NCBI GenBank assembly: GCA_013368375.1
Contig: JAACJP010000030.1
Span: 434,001 to 498,000 of the forward strand
Direction: 5' to 3'
Length of the DNA: 64,000 nt
Origin: Tricholomella constricta
Taxonomy: Eukaryota; Basidiomycota; Agaricomycetes; Agaricales; Lyophyllaceae
Position 1 is the first letter of the stretch. Each line of letters starts with the position of its first letter. Under the pieces are notes generated by a model. That model had not been told where the DNA came from and made no database searches. It saw only the letters and a list, made by a program, of their open reading frames with translations. The position numbers were made by a program, and so were the translations under genes. Positions 29,749 through 40,422 of this stretch are shown here, in pieces.

Positions 29749-32700
29749 ATGCCTCTGTCGGCAGTTCAGCTCAGTGTTTTGATTCAAGCAAAACAGATTC
29801 TTGACGACGTTGGACTCGATATACATGGTGCATCTGGAGATACTGATGCGCTTCAACTGACTACCTTTATCTCAGATACCATTCCACAGTTGCCCTCAGC
29901 GGAAGTTCAGCTTTTGTGCTATGAACCACCCATAGCACGGTCATTTACCCAGGAGGAATTGCTCGCTGGAAGTCATCATATCAACCGACAGACTATTGTT
30001 GACGCACTCATTGATCACCCATTCAATGCTATTGTTGAATATCCACAGACAGGGTCATGCAGGGGCGAGTCCATTGCCCATCGATTTTTGGTCGACCCAG
30101 CAAACTTCGTACACCCAAAGTCAAACATCCAGTATTCCCTTGGTGATGGTCACGGAGGTCATTCAAATGTTCGCTGCGGCCTTCTTGTAAATAACGATGG
30201 AACACTGGCCTACAGTAAGCATCTCCGAACATCATGTATGTCACATTGCAATTTGTCTGGATTTTAAATGTTGTCTAACGTGAGTGTACAGGCAAAGGTC
30301 TCAAGTTCTGCTCGGCAGCTCCATTTCCCCAGCCTCTCAGCATATCACATTTTCTTACCTCTCGTCACAAGCTTCCATTGTTGAACCGACATGGTGTTCG
30401 CAGCACTGGAACAGCCGAAGAAGAAGTCTTCATGAAGACCCTGGCTTTTTTTTGTGCCATCCAGAAGAAAGGCTGTGGGTTTGATGCAAGCATTGATTTA
30501 GATGGAGAATTCGCCATTTGTAGTGTTCCGGAGGATAACGACGATGCCCCAGAAGTTCGCGGTGGAGAGCGGAGTGCAACCTGTAGAGGCCGGCTCCTGT
30601 TTCAGTGTGACAAGTACAGTCGGTGGTACATTCAGTAAGTGGGTCTGTATTCCGCGGTATCACTTTTGCTCAAGCTGGTCTCCAGGTGCGCGGAACGTAA
30701 CGAAAAAAATCCAAATCATCTTATTCTTCGAAACATCGACGAGTTCAACCTGGAATATCTTCGCGCCTTGATGAGTGGTGATGCAGCGGCCATAATGGTG
30801 TTCGAACTGCCTGCAAAGCGGCTTGGCTATGGACCACTGGCACCCTGCACCTTTGTCGCATCACCAAGTGAGCAAAAGCAACACTGTCGTGCGTTATTTC
30901 CATACTTTCTTCATTGACAAAAGCTAAGTGGGCCAAAAAAAGCGTACTGGCACAGGTCTCAAGCTAATGGTGTCCTTCAACGAGGTCGTTTAGAATCACG
31001 GTCGGATGGTATGCCGTGTACTGCTCAATTCGACATCTACACCCCTAACGACCTGGTCGCGTGCCCTCGGGTGGTTATAATATGCCGAAATCCACACTCA
31101 CACGTACCTCCCCTTCCACTCAAGACTCCTCCCATCCTTTCGCATTTACTTGCATCTCTCTTCACTAATATGGGCTGGAAATTGGCTGATGTCACGCCGC
31201 GAAAAGCTTTGCTTGACTCAAATTTTATGTTTGCTTTGCGGAAGCACTTGGGTTGGCAGAGACTTGTTGACCCTACACTTTCAGACCTTCACCCATCACT
31301 CGGAAACCTTGATCATGTTCGTCGTCAAATCGATGTTTTGCAGGCCGAGCTATTTCCGTCTGGAACCGGATGGTCAGGTCAGTTGTCATGTTTTCTTTGA
31401 TGAGGATCATGACTAAAGACCACAAAATCCAGGTGCTCTTCACCTTCTGTCCGAGCATGATGCACTCCCTTTGGAGGAAAGATATGTTCGCTGCGTGGAA
31501 ACACACACAATTGAGAAGAACAAAGAATTTCGCCTCGTGATTTGCATGAGCCCGGCCATGTCGCGTCAACTCTTGAAATGCAAGCGGCCCACCATTGATA
31601 CGTCATTCAAGCGATTACATGGCTGGCAGCAATTTGAAATAGAGACATGGGATGCCGAACACATGCGATGTAAGTCATTTCTGGTTCATCATCTGGTCCC
31701 TGAATCATCTCGAACAGCCATTGTAGTAACTCGAGCATTCACGACATCGCAATCAGCGGAGGCCCATTGCATTCTTTTCCGGCGCCTGTTTGAGATAGCT
31801 ACGGCTGATACCGGTCTACCAGTCAAGTTCTTCTATATTCACGGCGATGGGTTTGAGACGTGGATTGCAGATGCGCACAAGGGTCAGGCCCTCGGTATGT
31901 CTTCAAAAATTATCCAATTCAGGCTACCAATTTTTGCGATAGGCCTTGGACGCTTCTGCCAGCTCTTATGCCAGCCACTCGATTTGTTCTGCCGTTATGA
32001 TGAAAAGCAGCGGCTGTGTGATCTTGATCCCTATGAACACTTGCGCCGATTTTTCCGACTTTGCATCACGCACTTCAAGAGAAACATCAACGACATGCGC
32101 CGCTACATATCGAAAGATGTCCGTATTGCGATGCTGAGCCTCGCTTCATCTCAACCTCATGCCTGCCTTGAGGAGACGCTCCGATTTATAGAAGCTGGAG
32201 GGCAAAAGGCAAAAGGTATGTCTCCGCACTTCGGTCCTTTCTGATATTGATGACAGCTTTGTAGCCTGGTTGAACGACAAGCGTACGGGGTCAAAGTTTG
32301 TTTTGCCTGCAGTGTACCAGCCGATGAGCCTTATTCCAATCCAGTTCTGGAAAGCGTCGGCATCTACCAGCAACGGAAACGAACAGGCACATCGAAACAT
32401 CAACCGTGACGGCATCAACCTCACCATGCTTGCTGGGATAATGAGGGGAATGCAATATGACGGGCGGGCGATGGCAAGCCTCGAGCTTCATGCATCTCTT
32501 GGTGTGAATTCTCGGGATCAAGCAGCCACTCACTATCGGAGGATGATGACATCTGTTGGGCGGCAGAGTAAGCACCGGAAGATCTTCTCCACCACCCTTT
32601 TTCTTGACTTTTCAAAATTCAGTCACTGTTCAGCGTCGTGTGGCGACCGCAAAATCCGAGAAAGAAAGTAGCCACGATGCGGTCCGTCAGTCTCCATCAA

Positions 32701-33116
32701 AAAAGCGTAGAACTTCAGGTGCGACTACTGAAAGTGGATTGTTGCTTGCCTTTACTCATGTCCGAGTCTCTCTACTGGCACTTCAGACTGGGCTCACCGA
32801 AAGCCTTAGCCTCAAAAGGGACACGTCCGTTCTGGCAACTCACAGCATGCTGTCGAGCAATACATTGCCGGTGCTTGATACTCTCGAACCACCCCCGATC
32901 CTTCATCATTGGGATGCTGCGCAGCCACCAGTCATCCCCGCCTCTGCGTCTCATGGCGAAATCAGACCTTATCACTACCTGCATTTTTCGACCACCTCGG
33001 ACTTTGATGCACTTTTCTTGGGCACCGACAATTTTTCCTACGGCCGCGAGCCTCCTCACTCACAATTCATGGACAGGTATGCAGCATACTCGGAATCAGA
33101 TAATAAGGAGCTTTAA
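29749..33116 (+). CDS. MULE-like transposase-related protein, nine exons, apparently intact
   Basis: Exons: 29,749-30,214; 30,292-30,634; 30,686-30,867; 30,943-31,377; 31,433-31,669; 31,718-31,894; 31,943-32,215; 32,265-32,567; 32,623-33,116. All introns are GT-AG, 48-77 nt, and phases agree, giving 969 residues with no stop. Exons 5-8 hold the conserved core: PTIDTSFKRLHGW, TRAFTTSQSAEAH, HGDGFETWIADAHKGQALG and NGNEQAHRNINRDGIN. The spaced acidic residues (DTSF, DAHKGQ, NEQAH) resemble the DDE layout of MULE transposases. I recall this core as a large multi-copy family in Agaricomycetes. The C-terminus has a basic KKRRTSG stretch. No terminal inverted repeats were found, so it could be a domesticated gene. 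Intron 3's acceptor (AAAAAAAG) is the least certain. Confidence 0.7.
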
Positions 33117-33467
33117 TGTATAAACATTGTCTTACTGTCCTTGTCCGAATTTTTGAAAGTCATGTAGTCAATGTTTCGACAGCAGACAAGGCATATCAAA
33201 TGGTGTACATACTGTCCAAAACTCGGCTGGAGATACACTGAGGTTCGACAGGGTTCCCTGGGTCCTTCACTGTTCGGAGCGACAAGGCTGGCAGTGACAC
33301 TGACTTCCGCGCATTCTGACCTTCTCCTGGGGCTTCCGCCATCGGCGATCCGAATCGAGTTGTAACAATCGACTACAAACTCCCCCATCGTCGCGGAATA
33401 TAAGGAAAAGAAATTGACGAGACCTAATGAAGTGCAGTGGCGAGTATGAACAGGGAGAGGAAGAAGT
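33117..33467. other. Downstream region, no gene seen
   Basis: About 350 bp after the nine-exon gene, presumably its 3' UTR and the flank of the copia remnant. No feature is recognised. Confidence 0.3.
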
Positions 33468-34008
33468 TTATGTAGCGAAAGAACCAGAACGAATATGCTC
33501 GCGAATAAAATGATATCGAATGTCGATGTGTTTGGAGCGAGAGGACGTTGAGTTGGAGTTCGCGATCTCGATGGCACTTTGATTGTCGCAGAGGAGTGGG
33601 AAAGGATGAGGGGCAGGCAGATCAAGAGAGCGCAAGAATTGTCGAATCCATATAGCTTCCTTCATGGTGTGGGACATGGACATGTATTCGGCCTCGGTCG
33701 AAGAGAGAGCAGTGATGCATTGACGAACGGCGCTCCAGGAGACAAGACTCGAATACATAAAAGAAAACATATCCGGAGACACTGCGACGATTGAATTCGT
33801 CAGAAGCCCAGTCCGCGTCCATCATGCCGCAATCACTTGGAATCAGTAAACGCAAGGGGGGACCGACAGGCGTTTGCGAGAAGTTGTACTCCAAGGAATA
33901 GTCAAGAGTGCCGATGAGATAGCGAAGAACACCTTTAGCTGCGAGGAGATGCGCGCAAGTGGGAGAAGAATTAAATTGTCCAAGTGCCATAGCGGTATAG
34001 GCAAGGTC
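33468..34008 (-). pseudogene. Ty1/copia RNase H remnant
   Basis: Two minus-strand frames together encode a copia RNase H: LRYLIGTLDYSLEY and DADWASDEFNRRSVSGYVFF in one frame, then WSAVRQCITALSSTEAEYMS and CDNQSAIEIANS in another. A frameshift near 33,770 separates them. RT, integrase and LTRs are absent. The fragment ends abruptly at about 34,008 against Gypsy-A copy 2. Confidence 0.85.
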
Positions 34009-34372
34009 CTAGCGATCAAGTGCCGCTAACTTGTTACAATTGGTATATGGTTCCCAGGTGGTGTCTCCCGGGCTCCACCTGACCTGATATTCCACAGTAT
34101 TATTTTGGGTCCATCTATGGCCCAACATCTCTTCTACGAACCATTTGTGATTATTCGGCGCCCCAAAATCATAGGGCTCCAGGTGAGTTCTGTTAGGGAA
34201 CATTGCATCATTCGTTGTGTAGTATGGACGCAACAGAGAAATGTGGAATGTTGGATGTATCTGGCGCTCCATAAGCGCTGTCAGCAATTCCAGCGTGTAG
34301 TTCGACGTTTCTGGCATAGCCCTCAAGACTTTGTAAGGCCCGACGAACTTCGGGCACAATTTTCGGGCATGT
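34009..34372 (-). mobile_element. Gypsy-A copy 2, 3' part (integrase C-terminus and chromodomain)
   Basis: The minus-strand ORF (CPKFVGPYKVLRAMPETSNY, then EYQVRWSPGDTTWEPYTN) matches the C-terminus of Gypsy-A pol. The stretch ends in ...TTTTCGGGCATGT, which is where the sequence at 46,129 resumes when compared with copy 1. The two pieces are therefore the halves of one copy. Its own 3' end is cut at about 34,009 by the copia remnant. Confidence 0.85.
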
Positions 34373-35030
34373 TGTCATGGCCAAAAACAGTTTCCACTGA
34401 ATCCAGCATGAAAACCCCACACTGCGACAATAGCGCCTCTGGAAAAGAAATTGCACAACAGAGAATAGAAACCACTACACAGATAAGATCGATCTTATCT
34501 TATCAAATCCACAGATAAGGCTTTAGCGCTTGCTCGTAAATTTCGGAGAAAGAGGAAAAGGAGAGATCGGTTTGGCGAGGGGAAGTCCGTCCGCCGGAAG
34601 CCGAGGTTGCGGGGCGCGCGGGAACTCGTCGGGCACGCGAAAGGTAAAGAAAGATCGGTGTTGCGGGGACGTCCCCTGTACAAAGGCAGTGCTTAAATTA
34701 AAGGTGGTCCGTGAGTAAGCGAGTGAAATAAGACTACCAACCAAGAGCATGGCTCCACGTCGTGGTGAGCGAGCTTCCCAAAAGACATGCGAAGGGAAGG
34801 AGGTTAGGTGAATGGGTGAGTGTGTAATGACTGGGGCGATTCATGGTGTAATGACTGGGGCGACTCGTGGTGAGGAATTGTGCGAGGAGAGAGTGATACA
34901 GGACCGGATGTAATGACCGGGACGAGTGGTGAGGAGAGACTGGGTTTGGGGGAAAAGGGAATTGTGGGAGGGAAAAAATATAAAATATATTGAAAGTAGT
35001 ATGATACAGAGGTCGATATTAAGTGAGTAG
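34373..35030. other. Non-coding left part of the insert
   Basis: It holds a 20-bp perfect palindrome at 34,481-34,500 (AGATAAGATC/GATCTTATCT) and short repeats with GTAATGACTGGGGCGA around 34,826-34,872. It should include the 3' end of the DIRS element; no terminal repeat of that element could be matched. Confidence 0.4.
34481..34500. repeat. 20-bp perfect palindrome
   Basis: AGATAAGATC followed by GATCTTATCT, self-complementary with no loop. It contains two inverted GATAAG motifs, the class bound by fungal GATA factors; that role is speculative. Confidence 0.6.
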
Positions 35031-36568
35031 CTAAAGATTATATTTGCGGGCGAAGTCGTCGCGCTGGGATGCCCAAGCGCGGGTGATGGCGGCAGGGACG
35101 AGGAAATCGAGGCGTCGCCAGTAGTTGAGGAAGCAAAGGGAAGTCCACCCGCCGAGTTTCATGACGACCTCAGGAGGGACCCCGGCAGCAAGGAGTTCGA
35201 CGGTGCCGCCAATGCGATAACTGTGCCCGAAGACGGGGTCGAGGGATTCGGTCGAGAAGATGCAAGAGGTGATATCGAGAAATAGATTTTTAGTAAGTAC
35301 GGTATGAGAGGAGGAGTTGGGATTAGAGTAGGCGAAGAGATGAGCCGGAGACGAAATATGATTAAGGCGAAGATGGTGAAGAAGCGCGGAGACGGGACAG
35401 AACACGTTGCGCATTGCGGTGAGAATGCATTGATCGCCGGAGGGCGAGGTTTTAGTGGAGGGGAGGTGAAACGTAAGGACCTTCGAACCGTTGACGATAG
35501 AGGAGGTAATGTTAGATGCGCGAGAGACATGAACGGCGGGTGGAAAGCAGGTGGAAGAGGAGAGGAGCTTGCCTAGATGGCGACAACCCCAGAAAGCAGT
35601 GAGAGCGGCCGCCCAGATGGCAGCGTCGCGAGGCGCTTTAAGGTCGAGTTTTTGATGGAGAGCGAGGAGGTGCTTAGCCGTGATAGGGCTGCGAGGGAGG
35701 CGTTTAAAAGGGACCCCGAGCTTGTCAGCCACCTTCCAGTAAGTAAGGACCCAAGGATCCTGACCGTGCCATTCGGCACGATTGAGGATATGCCACGAGC
35801 GTAGACCATTGAGCCAGTTGCGAATGCAGTTATCGGAATGGGAGCCGGAGGCGTCGGCGACGAACATTGAGAGAAGGAGGTCGGACGCTAGCATGTGTTG
35901 CTCCTCAGGAATACGTAAGCGGTCACAGAATTGGGTGAAGCGCAAGAGACCCGCGCCATAGGATTGGCGGGTAGAGCTGGAAAGCGACTCCAGAAAACGT
36001 GTATAGAGGAGTGGCTACGAGAAGTTAGAGAAGGGTTAGGATTTTGAAGGAGTTGGGAGGATACCTGATAGTCTGGAGGAATCTAAGAATTGATGGAGGA
36101 CTGGGCAACGCGCGAGTGGGGGGTAGTCCAGAGTAGGAGACGTTGGTCAGCCGGGACGAGCGGACGATAGGAGCTAGGCGTGTAAGAATTGTCGTCCGAA
36201 GGACTTTTGACGGTATGGTGAGAGAGAGTGCGAGCAGCACTGTTGCGAGGAGAGGTAAGCATTCGAAAGACGCCTGGAGCTACCGAATTAGAGGTAGTGC
36301 GAGGCGGCGAAGTCATGGACTCTAAGTTGGTAAATTGGGAGGTGAATGGCGGTGACGAGGCAGAAGGACGTTGAGGAGCGGCGGTACTGTTTTCGAGTGT
36401 CGGAGTGCATGGAGGACGTTTACGCATTGCGAAAACTCCAAAACCGACGTCGACGGCCTCATAAGAGGCCGTGTTGGAAGCGCTGCTAGACATGGAAGAA
36501 TGGAAGGAGTTCGCGCGGTAAAGAGAACGCGCATGTGAGGTAGGTACGAGGGGCGCCCGAGACTCCAC
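35031..36568 (-). CDS. DIRS tyrosine recombinase
   Basis: The enzyme would integrate circular DNA without target duplication. The C-terminal part has the four catalytic positions of the family: Arg in WGCRHLGK, HSYR as the H-x-x-R box, GGW at the second His/Trp position, and Tyr in FLNYWR. The upstream exon (36,568-36,065) is Ser/Pro-rich and ends in donor GTATCC; the acceptor is CGTAG at 36,015-36,016. A TAG at 36,085-36,083, six codons before the donor, interrupts the exon in frame. The recombinase core itself is open. Confidence 0.75.
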
Positions 36569-39034
36569 GCGAGATCGGGTCAGCAGGATTTAAGTCGGAT
36601 TCGACGTAGACAAAGGATGGTACGATGAGATGTTGTACGAGTGTGGCGTAGGTACGACGGGTGCACAGGTTGATGGGGAGATTTGGACTACGGTGCTTGT
36701 GATGAGCACCGATGGCGCCGTAGTTGTCGGAATGGATTAGGACGTGGACATTTGAGAAACCCAGTTGAGCTAGGAAGGAGACGGCGAGTTCGACGGCGAC
36801 TGCCTCGAGCCAACAAATGTCGTGGTTGGGCTGCTTCCAGTTGTCAACCAGCTTAAGAGCATGCCAGGAGTTACCGATAATAATACCAAGGCCCCAAGAA
36901 GTCGAAGCATCGACGAAGACGTCGATTTCGGCGATTTTGGTGATAGGGTGAAGCTGGCAGAATCCCGAAGGGTCGTTCAGCTTGTCCTGCCACCAGCGGA
37001 GCGTGTGCGCTACTGAGTCTGAGAGATGGTGAGTAACAAAGCTGTTAGCTTCGTAACCTAGACGAATGTGAGAGATGCGTATTGGAGATAGAATAAAGAT
37101 CGAACCTGCCATGAAGTTCGAAAGAGGAGGGAGGTGAGAGGAGCCCTCCGGGAAGACGAAGGAGACATGGACTAAAGTCCCATGAATGACTTGAATATCT
37201 CGGAGAGTAAAAGACGAATGACGAGAAATATGGGCGTCGAGCATGCCCGAGACGCGACTGAGATATTTAAGACACTTTTTCTCAGGTAAAGAAACTGTGC
37301 GGGCTACTAAATCCCAGGCGAAGCCGATGTAAGTGAAAGTGGTCGAGAAGCAAGGATCGGTCTTCTCTGGGTGCCAAGGGATATTGAGCTCCTCGATAAG
37401 TTTCATGATAGACTCGCGGTCGTGGGCGTAGGAATAGGAGCCTTCATGAAAGGGACCGGAGGCTACTGGGAAGCGAAACACCTCAATGTCGTCTTCGTAT
37501 TTCAGAAAGAGTGAAGAGGGCCGAGCTTCGGCATGCCAAATGTCAATGGAAGCATTAGATATTTGTCCGGAATTGCTATTCGCAGGGCGAGCACTGAAAG
37601 GGTGGACGTGATCAATGTAAAAGAGGCCTTTAAATGAGACGACCAGGAAAGGTTTATGGTCGGGAAGCGCAGGACAAGTGCAATGAAAGGATTTGATGTC
37701 GAAAGACATTGCTTGAGTACCAGGTGGCGCGCGCGTGACCTAGGAGATGAGATGCATGAGAATGAATATTGAGATAAGAAAGATGATATAGAGATTGGAG
37801 TGATGAACCTACCCAAGGAAGGGTAGGTTCAAAGGATTGCGACGAACGAGTGTCAAGAGATATGCGAGAACACGAGTTTGGAGTAAAGGGCACCACGACG
37901 GCCCCGGAGATTGGAGATAGGAGATCGGGTATGTACGATGTGAGAAAGGAAAGGATAACGGTGACATACCTCGTCGGCGACACGGAAGGCCATGTCGAAA
38001 CGTGTGGGGAAATCCTCCTTGGGGATGAAACTATTCACCGACGGTGTGCCCGTCAAAGGATCACCTTTAGACAGGTTACGACAAACTCGTAGTTTGGGTG
38101 GAAGTCCAGGACCCGCGTCCTGCTCGGCGACTATGAAGGGCGAGCAGTAAACGGGTCCACGCATAATGCGCTCGACTTCCTCGAGTTTGAAAGGTCTAGA
38201 CATTCAACCGAGTTTGATTTCGATGGATAGGTAATCGGCAACGGCATCGGGGTGTACATTGACGGAGGGATGGTTCTTGATGATAACCAAGGATGTGAGT
38301 TTAGGAAGTGTGCCGAGAGGGAAGCCGTTGGTGAGGTTGTGGACGAGAGAAGGATATGCAGGGATTAAGTTGTGTTTATTAAGGAAGTGATCGAAAGCCG
38401 AAGCGTTGTAAGGAGTGGTTACACGTTCGAACAACTCGTCATCTTCCGGCCTGGATGAAGGCGGGCGAGGACGGGTATGAATAACACTGCTAAAATCACG
38501 ATAGGTGATGACAACCTCAGGCTTGAATAAAGCTGTCAAAGGTCCGATCACATGCGGCGCTACGTTCAAAGGCTGCGTGTTGAGCTCCGCATAATGAACA
38601 AGCGTGGACTGCATCCGGTCCATGGCGGTTGTCGCAGAACCTGTTGAGGTTGAACAGGGTGCAGATTCTTTTGGGCGAGTTTTCGTTGTAGGGTTTCGAG
38701 GTCCAGAGGGCGTTGTCGCGATAACGCGAGAAGAACGGTTTTCCGTCCTTGAAGGCCGAGGTACCCAAGGGATGGTCTCGGAAAGAATGCCCTTTAGTGC
38801 ATATGAGGCACTGGGGAGCTCTGGTCGATCCCGGACGAAAGGACTGGCGCAGATGAGAGGAAGGTAGCGAAGCTTCATTGCAATGAAGGCGAGGAAACTT
38901 ATTGGCGGGGTTGAAGTCATGGTCTGAGGGGCACTTGTTGACGGGAGCATGGGAGCGCCGCTTGTGGTCCAGTTCTCCGAGGCGAACACGCAGAAGAACC
39001 TCTGAAGCGTAAGCATCCCAATCAAAGAGTACAC
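36486..39034 (-). CDS. DIRS reverse transcriptase and RNase H
   Basis: The frame enters at 39,034, overlapping gag. An in-frame TGA at 38,206-38,204 (context KLG-stop-MSRPFKLEEVE) is probably CGA to TGA. RT continues to 37,970, then a 230-nt intron (37,969-37,740, GTATGT...CTCCTAG) leads in phase to TRAPPGTQAMSFDIKSFH. The catalytic box reads LKYEDDIEV. RNase H follows with EIDVFVDASTSWGLG, WLEAVAVELA and HSDNYGAIGA. It ends NPADPISRG, as usual for this order. The intron makes the full RT depend on splicing. Confidence 0.75.
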
Positions 39035-39998
39035 CTTTGAGGATATCTCTACGTGCCTTGACCTCGAATGGGTACCAATCAGGGTAGGTCAGCTCAAAGT
39101 TGTCGAGCTGGACAAAGAAATCCCGATGCTTCCTAAATTCCATGGCATAGGAGAAGCCCGAAAGCGAGGTGGCCGAGGAGGCCGAGTCCAGCGTAGACGA
39201 ATCCGGGGAAGAGGGACTGCAGAGGAGCTCCAGAGCCGCGAAGAGATTGTTTGAAGCTTCTACGAAACGGAAGGGAGTGAGACAAGTCGGAGACTCATCC
39301 GAACCCCATAACCCGATCATCTTGGGCATATCCAAGAGCTGAACTTTCTCCGAGGAGTCCTCGTCGGCCCAGGGGCACAGCAGTTTGAAGTGAATGTCCT
39401 GGGGTGAATAATTGACCATCTCAATGCGCTCGTTGGTGAAGAAATTGAGCGGCGGGCACATCTTGTTTTTAATACAGAGTAAGTAAGTGGTCGGAATGCT
39501 GATCCGGCCTCGTCGAGCCGGGACCCGCTTGACCGGATCAACGAGTTGCATACTCCCGAGCAGGCGGGTACGCATCTTGGTTTCATTCTCTTTGTCCTTC
39601 TCCTTCTCTAGTTGCCTGCCCACTTCAGCGACCTTCTTTAAGCGAGTGCGTTTACCCTCGGTAAACCGGATGAGAGCCACAGGCAGCGGGCTCAAGGTCG
39701 CGCAGAGGGTCTCGCTTTTGATAAGCTCTTTAAACTCGTCATCCGTGAAAGCATAACCGTGCTTGAGAGGAGGTCCAATGTCGAGGTCCTCAGGCCAAGG
39801 GCAGGGAGTCTCCTTGGCTGTAATAGTTTTGAAAATACTTTGATTGTTGTACTTCTCAATTTGCATGTTCCGTTCAATTCGGGTTTGGAGAGGAATCTCA
39901 GGCACCATCAATACGTCGGGGAGCGCGACATGCGCGTCAATATCGAAGTCCTCGGGAATAGGACCCGGGATACCGGCGTTAGGGAGCTGAGTGGGCAT
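38517..39998 (-). CDS. DIRS Gag-like protein
   Basis: A 493-residue ORF starting MPTQLPNAGIPGPIPED. The C-terminal 120 residues contain two cysteine/histidine groups: CLICTKGHSFRDH and RICTLFNLNRFC ... HACSLCGAQH. These look like the zinc-binding tail found in Gag-like proteins of fungal DIRS elements. The ORF overlaps the RT ORF at its 3' end (to 39,034). Confidence 0.65.
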   Translation of the reverse strand: MPTQLPNAGIPGPIPEDFDIDAHVALPDVLMVPEIPLQTRIERNMQIEKYNNQSIFKTITAKETPCPWPEDLDIGPPLKHGYAFTDDEFKELIKSETLCATLSPLPVALIRFTEGKRTRLKKVAEVGRQLEKEKDKENETKMRTRLLGSMQLVDPVKRVPARRGRISIPTTYLLCIKNKMCPPLNFFTNERIEMVNYSPQDIHFKLLCPWADEDSSEKVQLLDMPKMIGLWGSDESPTCLTPFRFVEASNNLFAALELLCSPSSPDSSTLDSASSATSLSGFSYAMEFRKHRDFFVQLDNFELTYPDWYPFEVKARRDILKGVLFDWDAYASEVLLRVRLGELDHKRRSHAPVNKCPSDHDFNPANKFPRLHCNEASLPSSHLRQSFRPGSTRAPQCLICTKGHSFRDHPLGTSAFKDGKPFFSRYRDNALWTSKPYNENSPKRICTLFNLNRFCDNRHGPDAVHACSLCGAQHAAFERSAACDRTFDSFIQA

Positions 39999-40202
39999 TT
40001 ACCAAATAAAATTTTGAAGTGATGGGTGAACGCAGTTGGGAAAGATGTCTCACAACCGCCACCCGAAGGGAATATAAGATTAGTAAGAATAGGAGGCAAA
40101 TATGGCGAAATTTCGTGTACGCGCAAGCCTTATCTAAGCTTAGGCTAACGTGTGCAAGCTTAAGAAGCCTTAGCAGACAATAAGCGCACCTCCAAGTCCA
40201 TA
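39999..40202. other. DIRS upstream region, left flank of the hAT insertion
   Basis: About 200 bp upstream of the DIRS gag start. The last 8 bp (40,195-40,202, AGTCCATA) are the left target duplication of the hAT element. No other feature. Confidence 0.4.
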
Positions 40203-40340
40203 TAGGGCTGCACACCGTCCGTCGTACGGCTACAGCCGTACAGAATACGGCTACCGACGGTATACGGGGCTCCGTATACCGTCCGTCAGAGGACTCAACG
40301 ACATGTTGGACGATTCGGTCTGGTACTGTAGACGGCCGTA
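40203..40340. repeat. hAT left terminal repeat and subterminal ACGG/CCGT cluster
   Basis: The TIR at 40,203-40,218 is followed by a run of ACGG and CCGT motifs, many next to TA (TATACGG, CCGTATA). Likely transposase binding sites. Confidence 0.75.
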
Positions 40341-40422
40341 TTACGGCAGACGGTGGATACGGACCTGACCATTTTTTAAAACAATTCATAGACATTGTAT
40401 TCTATACCCAATCTAGCAGATC

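Larger units (their letters stand above)
35031..39998 (-). mobile_element. DIRS-type tyrosine-recombinase retrotransposon
   Basis: On the minus strand: a Gag-like ORF, RT with RNase H, and a tyrosine recombinase in overlapping frames, the hallmark set of the DIRS order. There is no integrase or protease. Two introns are predicted (RT, 230 nt; recombinase, about 50 nt). Two in-frame stops (TGA at 38,206-38,204 and TAG at 36,085-36,083) are present, so this copy may be defective. Terminal repeats could not be identified, so only the coding extent is given. Confidence 0.8.
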
